Assembly (NCBI GenBank): GCA_022478985.1
Contig: JAKSZP010000141.1
Coordinates: 112,065 to 176,064 of the forward strand
Length of the DNA stretch: 64,000 nucleotides
From: Massospora cicadina
Taxonomy: Eukaryota; Entomophthoromycota; Entomophthoromycetes; Entomophthorales; Entomophthoraceae
Direction of reading: 5' to 3'
In this document: positions 46,225 to 57,130 of the stretch, one piece after another
Position numbering within the stretch: the first letter of the stretch is position 1
How the letters are laid out: each line of letters starts with the position of its first letter
Program-made: the position numbers and the translations under genes
The notes under the pieces: generated by a model
The model's input: the letters and a program-made list of their open reading frames with translations, nothing else
What the model was told of the DNA's origin: nothing
Databases searched by the model: none

Positions 46225-47571
46225 ATGGTATTGGAGATCTCTGATGTTGGTGCAAGGTGACACACCTGGAGTAACCAATGCAGCTAGCTCCAATACCACC
46301 ATCTAGGATGAACAGGTGGGAACCTGGCCAGCTGGCCACCAATAAAATTTCCAACTGGCTTTCAACCCTGTAGGGTGCAGTGTGGGAGTGCCTTGGCCAC
46401 CCAGGATGGGGGCAGGACTCACCTGGGCATGCCCAGGTGGGTTGGCGAAGGGTCAGGATGGTGGGGCAGCGTTGGGGTGCCTTGGCTGCCCAGGAAGGGG
46501 GTAGGACTCACTGGGGCACACCTCAGGCCTGAGGCTAAGGTGAAGGTAGTTAGTCTGCTGTGTTGGTGGGTTGGATGCAGACTCCAACAGGGTTGGTGTG
46601 CTTATGAAGGTAAAACGCCAAAGGGCTAACCAGTCTTCATACTTGTTGGCTTAGCACTAGCGGAGCATACAGTCAATTTTGCAACAAGGATAAAACCTTA
46701 AAGTAACCTTTGCTTTTATTTAATGTAATAAAAAATGAGCGAGATAAATCTTGGCATTTACCTGGCATTGCAAATGCAACAATAAAAAGATGTAGCAACT
46801 GGGAAGGGCCAATGCCTCAGATGCTCAAGGCTTTGTTGCATGAACAAAACCTTTTCACAAACTGATATTCCAGGTAATGCATGTGCCAAGATGGCCATAA
46901 ACCAAAAATTATAAATTGAGGTTTGGAAGGGCATGGTCTTGACCTTTTAAAGTCATTCTTTGGAAAGCCCTCCCCAGGCCATACTTTAAGCTCTTTTAAG
47001 CCTAAAGAATGGCCTGAGGAGGGCACAACCCTGATGCAAGGCCAACCTCAGCTAGAAATCCCCAGTAATTTTGACTTAAGATTCAAAATATGAATTCTGA
47101 GCTGAAATGGGACACATGGTTTGAACAATTTTATCACATCACTACCCACTAAAGGGAAGCCCCCCAAAAGGAGAGCCTTTAGCAGGTGACCACCACCACA
47201 AGGACTTCTTGGGATAAGTTAACTTAAGCCTGAAGAAATTTATCCATAATAAATTCTGGATCCCTCATGGTGAGAGAAGCCCAACAAGAGCAAATAAGGA
47301 TTGTGCTGCTAGATCAGCCCACCCAGTGAGGGTCAGTATGCCCGGTGCTTGGCATGGATGCACTCTCTAAAGAGAGTGCACAGTCCTTTGTGGCTAGGCG
47401 CCTACTGCCACACAAAGTGGACTGACCAAAAGTGAAGGAACCTACTGGGCCAGGTCCCCCAGTGTCCTCCATTCTCTTATGAGGGGAGGCCTCATCAAAT
47501 AAATGCCCACCATCACCTCCTTTCTAGAGTTGGCCATCAGCCACTAGCTCTCTCTGGTGCTGGCTACTCAC
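46225..47571. other. Copia-like leader, then sequence with hairpins; no gene
   Basis: 46226-46690 is the leader related to 38.9-39.25 kb and includes a direct duplication of a ~70-base GC-rich block (GGGAGTGCCTTGGCCACCCAGGA... and GGGGTGCCTTGGCTGCCCAGGA...). 46964-47026 is an inverted repeat (GCCCTCCCCAGGCCATACTTTAAGC against its complement). 47359-47380 is a hairpin with 10-bp arms TGCACTCTCT. No coding region recognised. Confidence 0.5.
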
Positions 47572-48322
47572 TGAGGGAATCTGGCAAGTATTTCACTCAC
47601 TGGTGCTGAATTAGCCAGATATCCAAAAGATACTTTAAACTAAAAGAAATACTTCTTTAATAAAGGTAAAAATGGGGTTTTAAAGGCTTTTACTAGTTGC
47701 AGCCAGATGATAAATAAAAAGAACACTCTCAGTATCATAATGCTGAGTATCTAAATTGTCTTGAGGCTTGAAGTGAGTCAGACTAGAAATTAATTATAAG
47801 CCATTTGCATCCAAATATGTAATATGGGCTATTAGCCCATCAGATCATTTTAAACTCACTTTACTTCATGAAACGGCCAATGGAGGGCAATAGTAGTTTA
47901 GATCTGAGAGGGAAGGTTTTGATATAATTTAACCAATCATTTAATGGAAAAATACTTGCACATTGCAAGGCCCCTCCAACTCTATAAAAGGGGAAGGTCT
48001 CCACTATGTGTGTTTAAATAAATTTGTTGTAAGATGGGGAGGGACCTATGTTGGACTCCCTTGATTTCCCCGCACAATCAGTACAATCCAACTGCTCAAA
48101 TTATTGTTATTTGCCCATTTTTTATTAATAAAAATGTTACCCAGTTTTTTGGGGTTCCACCGAGGATTGACTATGGTCTTTTGGCTAATATTGTCATTTT
48201 TTGCATTTAAATTATTATTATTACAAGATTGGACTTGTAATTGGCCAATGGTATTTGGTAAATCTGGACTATTCTTGCCCAAAAAATTATTTTGCCAAAG
48301 TCAAGATGTCCATTGTCTGACA
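47572..48322 (-). repeat. LTR of second gypsy element (3' side)
   Basis: Related to 54826-55500 and 1916-2579. Inner edge at 48322 (TGTCAGAC in element orientation) is preceded by a purine tract TCTTGAGGGGGTGA, complement of 48323-48336, which is a good polypurine tract and supports minus orientation. The outer edge at 47572 (TGAGGGAATC) is less certain. It diverges by roughly a quarter from the 54.8-kb copy, so the element is old. TATAAAAGG is at 47983-47991 on the plus strand. Confidence 0.6.
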
Positions 48323-48378
48323 TCACCCCCTCAAGAATGTTGGGGGGAGAATAGGGCCAGAAACGGCCGTGTACCTGA

Positions 48379-49440
48379 TTAATGGTAATCCCTGTAGCTA
48401 AGGACTTTATAGAGTACTTGTTTCATCTCTTGTAAGTGATGTGAACGACCCTCCAAAATTGATCCAAGCTTGCCACTTCTAGAAGTGATGCGATTATGGT
48501 AGTATAAAACCATATTAAACACTTGAAATAAATGCAGGGGAGCCCAAAGCTCATTGGCAACTTGTCCTTCTTTAGTAACTGTTTTAGCTAGGTTTGTCAT
48601 ACTCTCAGATTGAAGCGGAATTATATTGTGAGCTAATCTTCTAATGCTTTTTAAGGTTCCTCACCATTAGAGAAGTTATCATTAGCTAAAGGTTCTGGTA
48701 TCTCTGGTTCCCTATCATACAAAACATGGAGCGGGGACATTTTCAGGGTTTGGTGATAACTGATCTGGTATGTCATAAGAGCACTGGGTAGCAATTGATC
48801 CCATTGAAGAGGATTAGAGGATGCCATTTTGAGCAAGATGAAAACCAAGGTTCCATTTTCTTTCTCCACAGTTCCATTTGTAAAGGGATTGTAGAGTTTA
48901 AAAAAGTTGTTGGGCTCCCATGGAGGTAGCCAGGATGCTGACTACTCTGGAGGTGAAGTTCTTACCATTATCGCAGAGTAGTACTTGGGGACAACCATGA
49001 AGAGTATAAATGTTTTGATATGAAAAGGTGGCTGTGGCCTTGGCTGTTTGGGAAAGAAGAGCCAAGGCTTCAACCCAACTTAATAAAGTGGTCAATGGCT
49101 ACTAGGATAAATTTGTTTTCACCAGTAGTCTGTGGGAGGGGACCTGCTACATCTAGGATGATGGTGTGGAATGGTTGTTGAGGGTAGTTGGTTGATATTG
49201 GTATCTAGTCTTGAAAATGTATTGCTTTTTACACGTGAGGCAGGCATCCAAGACTTTAACAATAGTCTCCATAATTCCTTCCCAATGAATTAATCCCTAA
49301 TACAACCATAGGTTTTCTTTGCTTCCCTCATGACCTAGGGTGGAGTAAGCTTCTATAATAACAGGTATGCGTTCTGAGGGCCAAATATAGAGCAGCCACT
49401 TGCCCCTACCTGCTTATACAACTTCCCATTCTTCACTTTA
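48379..49440 (-). pseudogene. Gypsy integrase
   Basis: Blocks on the minus strand: zinc-finger cysteines DACLTCKKQYIFK near 49230; core start ENKFILVAIDHFIK near 49100; WVEALALLSQTAKATATF and GCPQVLLCDNGKNFTS (48898-49095) with the second Asp; NPFTNGTVEKENGTLVF with the catalytic Glu near 48860; LPSALMTYQISYHQTLKMSPLHVLYDREPE (48651-48800); a C-terminal frame at 48379-48600. Frameshifts near 49080 and 48900. Followed by the purine tract and LTR. Confidence 0.82.
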
Positions 49441-49619
49441 GTGTTGCGCTAGTGCCAAGCTAACATTTTCTGAACAGGCTCATCATCATCCTCCCAGTTG
49501 TCAGGGGTCATTAAGAGGTTATATAACCTCTCTGCCTCACTATTATACAAGTGAAGGACCAGCACTGAGTTAACCCATCAACATTTATATGATGGGTTCC
49601 AGCATGGTTTTAAATCTTC

Positions 49620-50250
49620 ATGTCATAGTGCTGGAGCTTTAGAGCCCAGTGAGCTAGCCAACCAGTAGGATCCTTCATGTTCTGTAGCCATTTTAATGAA
49701 GCATGGTCTGTAACCACATTGAAGGTAGTCCCATACAGGAAAGGGCAATAGTGCTTTACAAAAAAACAGAACGGCAAGGCAATCCTTTTCTATTTTGCTG
49801 TAGTTGTATTCCGCCTTTAACAGCATCTTACTGAAATAGGATACAGGATGATATACACCATTTAATCCAACTGGGCTAAGATGGCCCAATGGCATAGTCT
49901 GAGGCGGTGATAAACAAGATAGATGGTTTCCCATAGTTGGGGTGCTTCAGGATATTAAGTTGTTGTAGTAGTTGCTTCAACGTCTCAAAAGCAGCCTTCT
50001 ATTCAGCGCCCTAATGAAAAGGGGTGTTCTTAGTCAGTAGGAGGACGAGGGGTTCACTGAGCTGGGTGAACTTAGGGATAAACTGATGATAAGAATCCAT
50101 CATCCCTAGAAATACCTGAATATTTCTAAATTTTTAGGGGGAGGCATTCTTGATATTGCTTTGACCTTATCTTGTATGGGTTGGATTCCCTCTTGAGAAA
50201 TAGAGTGTCCAAGGAAATCTAATTTCCTTTGAAAGAAGGTACACTTTGAG
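49620..50250 (-). pseudogene. Gypsy RT end and RNase H (downstream of insertion D)
   Basis: At the complement of 50130-50250 the RT continues as CTFFQRKLDFLGHSISQEGIQP, joining directly to the KLLKCTF on the other side of insertion D. The frame at 49623-49934 gives RNase H blocks GVYHPVSYFSKMLLKAEYNYSKIEKDCLAVLFF. The TDAS-type first block is degraded. Confidence 0.8.
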
Positions 50251-51195
50251 CTCCCACCCTTGGCTATTCAGTCACTGCTTCCAAAGCAGCAGCCAATCAA
50301 AATTTTAATTTTCTTAGAAATTCATTGGAATTATGGAATCCTGAGCTGATGGCTGAGACAGTTTCAGCTTATCTGCCATGGCAACTTTTTGCAGCCAATC
50401 AGGTTCCGCCATTACACCAATTCCAGTGGCTGACCCAGCATTAGCTGAGTTATATCAATTTGAGTGCCTTGAATGGCTCAATGTTAGTGACTGGCCATTT
50501 AATGTCAAGCCAGATTTTTCTTTGTGGGATTTTTTTTGTAAAACTTCCTGATTTGCATCCCCGCCTTTTTTGCTCTAAAAAAGGTTTTACTAATTATAAA
50601 AATATACTAAAATGGCGGTAGAAGCAGCAGCTGCTTTATCCAAACCCTCCTCCACCAGCATCTCCAAGGGGCAATATAACTCCTTGTTGAGGGTATTCCC
50701 ATCCCAAATTTCCCCCATGATTTGGATGAGGATGAAAAATACAAAATTGAGGAGCTCAATTTTGGTGTGAGCCGCACTTGCATTGATGCAGCAAAAACTT
50801 CTCTTTTGATACCAATTATTTTCAAACCCATCAGTGCATCAAGTCATTCACTTGTGTGCCTGCTTTCATCACTTTTGCTGAGCATCAACTTGCTCAATAC
50901 ATTGAGGCAATGGACACTGTCGGCCTCATCAATGAAGAAAACCCACAATTATACCTCCTTATGCCACACATTGCTGATGCTCTAACCCAGATGCTGTCCA
51001 CCATGGTCCACCAGCTAAAGAGGGCCCCAGAAAAAAGTTTTCCAAAGCTTCCTCACCTTCTGATATAGCTTCCTAGGCTGTTATCTGAGATGCAATATTA
51101 ACAAATTTTTATTTTAATAATCCCTTTTTTACCCCATTTGCAAATAATGATGTGTGGCGGCTCCCCCTTTTTGGTTTAGCACCACTAGTGCTAAA
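50251..51195 (+). mobile_element. Half-LINE copy D: 5'-truncated insertion inside gypsy RT
   Basis: 945-bp plus-strand insertion bounded by AAGGTACACTTTGAG (50236-50250) and AAGGTACATTTTAAG (51196-51210), 13 of 15 matching. It corresponds to 58009-58970 of copy C, including the 3' end ...GCAAATAATGATGTGTGGCGGCTCCC...AGCACCACTAGTGCTAAA. Truncated at the 5' end as LINE products commonly are. Encodes the C-terminal domain only: DAAKTSLL, FTCVPAFITFAEHQLAQYIEAMDTVGLINEENPQ and DALTQMLSTM (50976-51005). Confidence 0.88.
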
Positions 51196-52151
51196 AAGGT
51201 ACATTTTAAGAGTTTTAACTTGAGATTTGACTCATATAAGCCTTGAAACGTGTCCTTCAGGTGATTAAGATGTTCTTTAAAGGTTATTGAGAACACCATG
51301 ATGTCATCAAGGTAGATGATGACACAACTCAATTTTAAATTCTGTAAGATATGATCCACAGTGCGCTGAATGGTTGCAGGTGCGTTGCAGGTGCGTTGCA
51401 CAACCCTTGAGGTAATTGAGTGGGTTGGAAGAGACCCTCACTGCAGATAAGAGCACACTTTTTCCTGATCTTTGGGGAGAAAGGGCCATTTTACAATAGC
51501 CGCTAGCCAAGTCCATTGTGGAGAAAAAGTTAGATCTGGAGAGTTGTGCAAGGGCATTGTCAATGAGGGGGATAGGATAAAATTCTTTTTCATGAGGTTA
51601 TTTAGTTTGTGGTAGTCCATGACTACAAAATGACTCTATTCTTCTTTTTAATTAGCAAAAAGGGGGAAAACCAAGGGCTTTGTGAAGGAACAAGTAACCC
51701 ACACGTCTAGTAACTTCTTGAGCTCCGTCCTCTTCTGCTGTTCTTCCACCTTTGACTTACAGTAAGGTTTTGACCAAACAGGATGGGCATCACCTACATC
51801 AATGGAGTGGCTCCAGTCCTTCATATAGCCATAATCATTATCCAATTTGGAGAATAAGTTGCTATATCCTTCTAATAGAGCATGGGCCTTTTCCAGCTCA
51901 TCTGTGATCATTTTATCCAAGATATGGACGTTGGGTAAGGTACATACCAGGTTATCCATGGGCAATCCCAAATTTATTTTAGAGCCAATGAAGTGGATAC
52001 GTTCAATGTCATCTATGTGAAGCAATAAGCCTCTGCCAATCTCCTGGTGTTTTCTTATAACCATGTCCTTGCTGGTGAGGTTCCCCAACAGAATAGTAAT
52101 AGGCCTCTGGTAAGCTGTGCATAGTATCCCAAGTGATAACTGAGGCTCCAA
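51196..52151 (-). pseudogene. Gypsy RT, N-terminal and palm part (upstream of insertion D)
   Basis: Frames give, in order, HSIDVGDAHPVWSKPYCKSK, VMDYHKLNNLMKKNF, TMDLASGYCKMAL, CNAPATIQRTVDHIL and VIIYLDDIMVFS (YLDD at the complement of 51303-51314), then NLKLKLLKCTF where the half-LINE D breaks the sequence at 51195. Canonical palm aspartates are present. The coding sequence resumes on the other side of the insertion at 50250. Confidence 0.85.
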
Positions 52152-52510
52152 GGGCTAACGCTCTCAAGACTTCCAATATGCAACAAGCAGTGATGTGGGA
52201 TTTAAAGCATGATATTTGTGTCAACCATTTGTGGTTCACCAGACTCAATCAAGACCTCATCTGCAGCTTAGAAAAGGATACCGTTCCTAGCATACACTAA
52301 ATCAGACAATTTATTTGTGTTGCACCCAGAGGTGGAATAATGCAAAGTCATAGCAAAAAAGGGGTATTTAACCAGGCAAGAGTATTTGTTCTTACTGATA
52401 TTTTTATTGGATAAAACTAACAGGCTTCATAATTGAGTAACGAGAGGAAACCTTACTTCATGTTAATAATTCCCTCATACTCAATCATAAATTGGGTACC
52501 TATGAACACA

Positions 52511-52723
52511 TTATAGGTGTTGTTGTCCAGGCACTACAGGGGCTGTTAAGATAAGCTTCCCAATTCGAATGGGAAGGGAAGAGTATGCCCCAAGGGCACA
52601 GGTGTTATTCAGGCCTGCAGTTTCAAATTCTTGGCTGTACTCCAAGTCAGGCGCCAGATTTATCTTTTTGATGAGCTTAGAGGAAATTACGTTAACTGGG
52701 GAGCCAGTATCAAGGGTGGCCAT
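52511..52723 (-). pseudogene. Gypsy aspartic protease
   Basis: 70-codon frame with ATLDTGSPVNVISSKLIKK: the DTGS active site of retropepsins, followed by LGAYSSLPIRIGKLILTAPV, matching the later beta-strand part. It lies between gag and RT as expected. Truncated by a stop after QQHL. Confidence 0.8.
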
Positions 52724-52799
52724 TGCCCAGACTTTTTAAATGATCACTTTCACCTTGGTGAGTGTTCATCCAAAGTTAGGAGACAAGGAAAAGACCTCC

Positions 52800-54774
52800 T
52801 TGAGCTGGAAAGTGGAGGTTAATTTATGAGCAGTCTCAGGTTGTTATAAATGATGGATATTATGGTATGGAACCGCTGAAGAGGTCAAATCAAGAGAGCC
52901 AAGAATTTATAGGCATTGCTGGAAGTGTCAATAACTTTGGGAGAACCTAGAACTTGTCTGAGGTACGTTTCCTCAGGTATGGTGGTCATCTACTCCTTCA
53001 GCGTTCAATTGATCAGGGATTTACACTTCCATGAGTGCTCCCAATATGTAGTAATCAACATCATATAACCCCCTTAGATTCATCTCAGTGTATTCTCAAC
53101 AAGTGGCAATGTTGCAATTGAGGTAGGGGAGATAGCCACATGTGGTTGGGTAGCTATCTTCTGACCATATGTCTTTCCAGCAAGCCTTTTAAAGTCACAG
53201 GGTTAACCTTAGGGCGCGCAGCTACCAGCTTGGTTGGAGGGGGAGGCACAGCAGCTTTAGTGAGCTTGAGTGGGAGCATGGTATTAACTGCATTACAGGT
53301 CTTAGACTTACAGAAGGTAGTATTATCAGTTTTAAGTTGCACTGAGGGAGCAGATTTCACAGGGAGGATAGGCACAGGTGGGCTCACCCTAACTCTCCTA
53401 AAGACGAAAGCTCCTCAATGATTAAATCTGAAGGTTTCACCTCAGCTTTGTTTGTTGTTGCATATGTATGGAAATCATCAATGTCTAACAGAGTCTCTTT
53501 TATGTCGCGGATGTTCTTGAAGTTGCGCTTCACTGAAATTATATGTCTGGCTGAGAGGGTTGGAAACTAACCAGTTAACATGGCTATGATGGCCTCATCA
53601 AGGGTTAGAATTTTAGATGTTGACAACCTGTAACAATCAACAATTGTTACATGAATCTCATAAGGTGGGGATTATGTGATTTGTGTGTGAGAATGGTTGC
53701 AATTCCATTATTATGAGTAAAATTTTCCTATTTGGGTCAATAATGAAATAAAATTTAAATAAATTATCTAAATGATTAATTGTTCATTCTGAGGTTTCTC
53801 TCCAATTCTCTGTTGAGTTGCCTGGATGCCATCAATTCTGGAGGCTTTTGTGCCCCTCATTATCTACAATCTATTTAGCTTTTTTTAGGAAGTATTTCAA
53901 AGCAAGGTCAGCCTTGTTGGACCTCACTTTGGAATTCTATTCTGACTTTGAGTCAACTCCCAATAAAGGCTGCTATTCGCTGGACTTGTTTTATTTAATT
54001 TTATTTAATTAAAGTGAGGTTGGGGGTGCGGATGGCAGTGCAAGGAGGAGGAGAGGAAGGGGGTGGACGCGCCAGGATCCTCTTGAGAGTGACCTTGCCC
54101 TGGTGAGAGGGGAAGGAGCCAGAGTGGCTCAAGGTGACAGAGGCTGGTTGACTGCACTTCGGCTGGGTAACCCCAAGGTGACAGAGGCTGATGCACTGCA
54201 CCTCAGCCCAGTATGCCTGGCAAGGCCATCCATTAGGACAGGACCATCTGGAGTTGGTACAGCCATATATGGGAGTGAATGTTTAGGGACAGTGACGGGC
54301 TGGGCCTTGAGAGCCCCGCTCATTACAAAACCTCTGTGCAGTGAGGTAAAAAAGCTCAGCAAAAGCTGCGGCCAGTTCACCTTCATAAATGCTAAGGCGC
54401 ATAAAGGCCTGTTTATCCCAGTTTAGACTCTGCTTTGAAGCAAGTTCATCCAAAAGAGCCTCCTTAACCTCTGCCTAGGTGTGCAGAGTGTACATAAAAA
54501 GACTAACATCTCTTGTGCCAGGCGACTTAAGCAATGAAGGATGTGTTTGAATTTGGTTATAAGTTGTACCTTTCATGTAGATTCATAAACATACACAAAT
54601 GAAGCAATGCTCCATTCATTGAGGGTGTACTTATCTTTAAAAAGGGGTTTAATGGGCGCTGCTCAAGCTCTTACAATGGGATAAAGTGCTTGCTAGTTGC
54701 TTTTCCAGGGCAACTATTTTTGATTCATTTGGAAGGTTTAGAGTTGGAGGGTTGTTCACTTTGAAAGCCTCCAT
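52800..54774 (-). pseudogene. Gypsy gag remnant
   Basis: Begins with ATG at 54774 (MEAFKVNNPPTLNLPNESKI), about 50 bases inside the LTR. Further blocks: FKDKYTLNEWSIASFVYVYES near 54580-54640 and MRLSIYEGELAAAFAELFYLTAQ near 54330-54400, both with the helical, aromatic-spaced look of a capsid domain. 53154-53387 is a proline/valine-rich linker. I did not find an intact CCHC knuckle. Gag would package the RNA. Assignment rests mainly on position and start next to the LTR. Confidence 0.55.
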
Positions 54775-54825
54775 TTTTAGTTAATTTCTTGTGGTATACA
54801 GGAGCCACTATAGTGAGAACTCCTT

Positions 54826-55500
54826 TGTGGAAATCCAGCTAATTGTTGCTCACTGGTGCCAGTATCTGCTGGATTCCACAAAAAATTTATTTATATCTAG
54901 GATAAAAATCCTAATAAATAAAAATCTGGTTTTATATATTTTTATTAGTGTTGGTGTAAGGTAAGAAACATGAACCCTCTCAATATCTTAATGCTCATCA
55001 TTTAAACTGTATCAAGGTCAAAAGTAATTAATAATATTTTAAGAATAGCTTAATATGGTCTGAATTAAAATATGTAAATTCGACCTATCAGAGCTCAGAA
55101 AAATCGCTTTACTTTGGATGAATGACTGATGGAAAGTTATTTTTAAACAAGACAAACCTGATGGGTAAAAATTTAAGATATTTAAGCCAATCCCCATTAA
55201 AGAAAATATTTTCCCTTTGAGGGACCCCTGCCAATCCTATAAATGGGGTGGTCTCCACTTAGGTGTTTGATTTAAACTAGAAGTGGCCTGGGAGGAACCT
55301 CTGGTGGACTCCCCTGGTTCCCCTATATGGTCAGGGCAATCTGACTGCCCAACTTTGTGCTATTTTAATATAGTATTTGTAAAAGTGTTACCCCAATTTG
55401 TGGTGTTTCAACGAGAATTGACCAGGCTTTTTGGCTGATAATATTGCTATTATTGCTTAAAATGCTCTTATCACAATCACAACCTTGTAATTGTCTGACA
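54826..55500 (-). repeat. LTR of second gypsy element (5' side)
   Basis: Plus-strand ends TGTGGAAATCCAGC and TTGTCTGACA. Gag ATG lies ~50 bases inside. Related to 1916-2579 and 47572-48322. TATAAATGG is at 55238-55246 on the plus strand. Its right flank begins CTTCCCCCTTTTAG, which on the minus strand reads as a purine tract, so this LTR might also close another element to the right. Confidence 0.6.
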
Positions 55501-57130
55501 CTTCCCCCTTTTAGCCTATTTTGACCCAAAACATTTTTTCTTGAAGCTGGGAGGGCAAATTTCCAACAACGGTTTCACAAGAGCATGTTATAATGGAAGA
55601 GTTTGCACATTTGTTTTATCTACTTCTCACACCACCAAGATAAATGCTACATAGTTTCTGAAATTGTTTTCAAAAACCTACACTCAGATCTTCTCTAATC
55701 AATGGTGACCATGCGTTTTTCTTTGACTTTGGAGTAGATGATAAATTTTTACAGATGTGGAGCATCATCTTAAAGATTTCAAAGAACATATGAGAGCTAA
55801 TTTCCTCTATTGGATAGAAGAGCTTTAATAAAAAAGATTTTTTGCTGTAGTAAGTCTAAACTATTATTCATGGCTGAAAGTCACAAAGTGTACCCACTTG
55901 TTGTCTCTGATGGGGTTTGGAAAGTTTTATGTAGAAAAACAACAGATGAATCAAACCAAAGTGATATAGAGAAGCTTATTTCAGTATTTCTGGTCAAAGA
56001 CAACCTTTAAAAAAAGAAGCTCATAGATTATTCATATTTACTCTTACAAATTATATAAGTCTATGGTGATTATTGAGAAGATTTAACTTTACTAGTATAT
56101 ATTAGGAAAGATGAGAAATACTTAAAAATTAGGTTAGCATAGAACTGGAGCTTATCTCTAAGGGAAGCTGGAGAGGTGACTTTAGCGAATTTATTAAAAA
56201 GCACTACCTTTTTGCAATTGACAAGTTATAATTTGCAAAATTATCAAGTGATTCTTAAATATTATGCAACCCTAGACAATCTACTCTATCCCATAGCTCT
56301 GAATATTATATAGTGGCACCGTTTTTGTACCAGTTTAAAAAGAAAATAAAAAAGTCACAACATACTACACTAAATTATTGTTTTTATAAAAAATTTAATG
56401 ACCTAAATTCCATATCAGTGGAACTTAGAATTTTTCAGGTGAAGTTCTACAGTTGCACTACAAAGATTACAATTAGTATACTTAAGCTTTTTGGGCTAAT
56501 AAGGTTCCCAAATTTTACAAATGCAGTATTCTAACTATGTTTTCAGTTCTAAGGCGGATTCTGACTTCATTTAAGGAAGTTATTCGATGCTTTTGATAAA
56601 AGATCCAAATTAGTTCAAACCATTAATTCCATGTTGGCATCTGAATTGATAGTAACCTCCAAACCTTCAGTATTTCCACCAATTCTGATGGTTCCAAGAT
56701 TAGTGCTGAGCTCTGGCCATGCGTAGGGTTTTTAAAACTGAAAACAGTAATTGAGTATGATCTATATCCAATGCCGCTCTTCAATAAACTCATAATGCTG
56801 AACTCAGGGAGTACCTAGTTCAGCAAGTTAGACTTGGTAAAGGCCCTTTCATAAAGTACTTGAAAACTTAGAACATTAAAGAATCACACATTTAGATTTC
56901 ATCTAGATTTTTTTTAATTATAGGTGATGTCATTAAGTCTCAAAAAACAATATCAGTGTTTAAACGCCTGATAGACCATGTTCTCAAAGAATATTTGGGT
57001 CATTGTTGCATCACATAATTGAACAATGTAATAGTGTTTCTTAAGATTTAAAAAGCAGTATGTTGAACTTTTCTTCGCTCCAACTGACTTAATTGAAGCT
57101 GAATTTTAAGTATTTAAAAAAAGTAAAAAA
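55501..57130. other. Unassigned; possible decayed retroelement interior
   Basis: Plus-strand frames at 55810-56010 (66 codons) and 56313-56534 (73 codons) are Lys/Ile-rich and match nothing I recognise. The first ~65 bases resemble the sequence right of the LTR at 1.9 kb. No enzyme motifs seen on either strand. Confidence 0.4.

Larger units (their letters stand above)
48323..54825 (-). mobile_element. Second Ty3/gypsy element (internal region), degenerate
   Basis: Minus-strand internal region between LTR-like repeats. In order from 54774 downward: gag start, protease, RT, RNase H, integrase. The RT is split by an unrelated plus-strand insertion (50251-51195). No chromodomain seen. The protein sequence differs clearly from the chromovirus at 12-17 kb, so it is a different gypsy lineage. 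Multiple frameshifts and stops. Confidence 0.8.

Noticed and set aside
47359..47380. Hairpin with 10-bp arms as a terminator
   Set aside because: A short symmetric hairpin without a following T-run or nearby gene, in a eukaryotic context; no reason to assign function.
50607..50985. Possible host gene fragment in the 50.6-51.0 kb region
   Set aside because: The same sequence recurs at 58.4-58.8 kb with a shared 3' end and is bounded here by a target duplication, so it is retroelement DNA.
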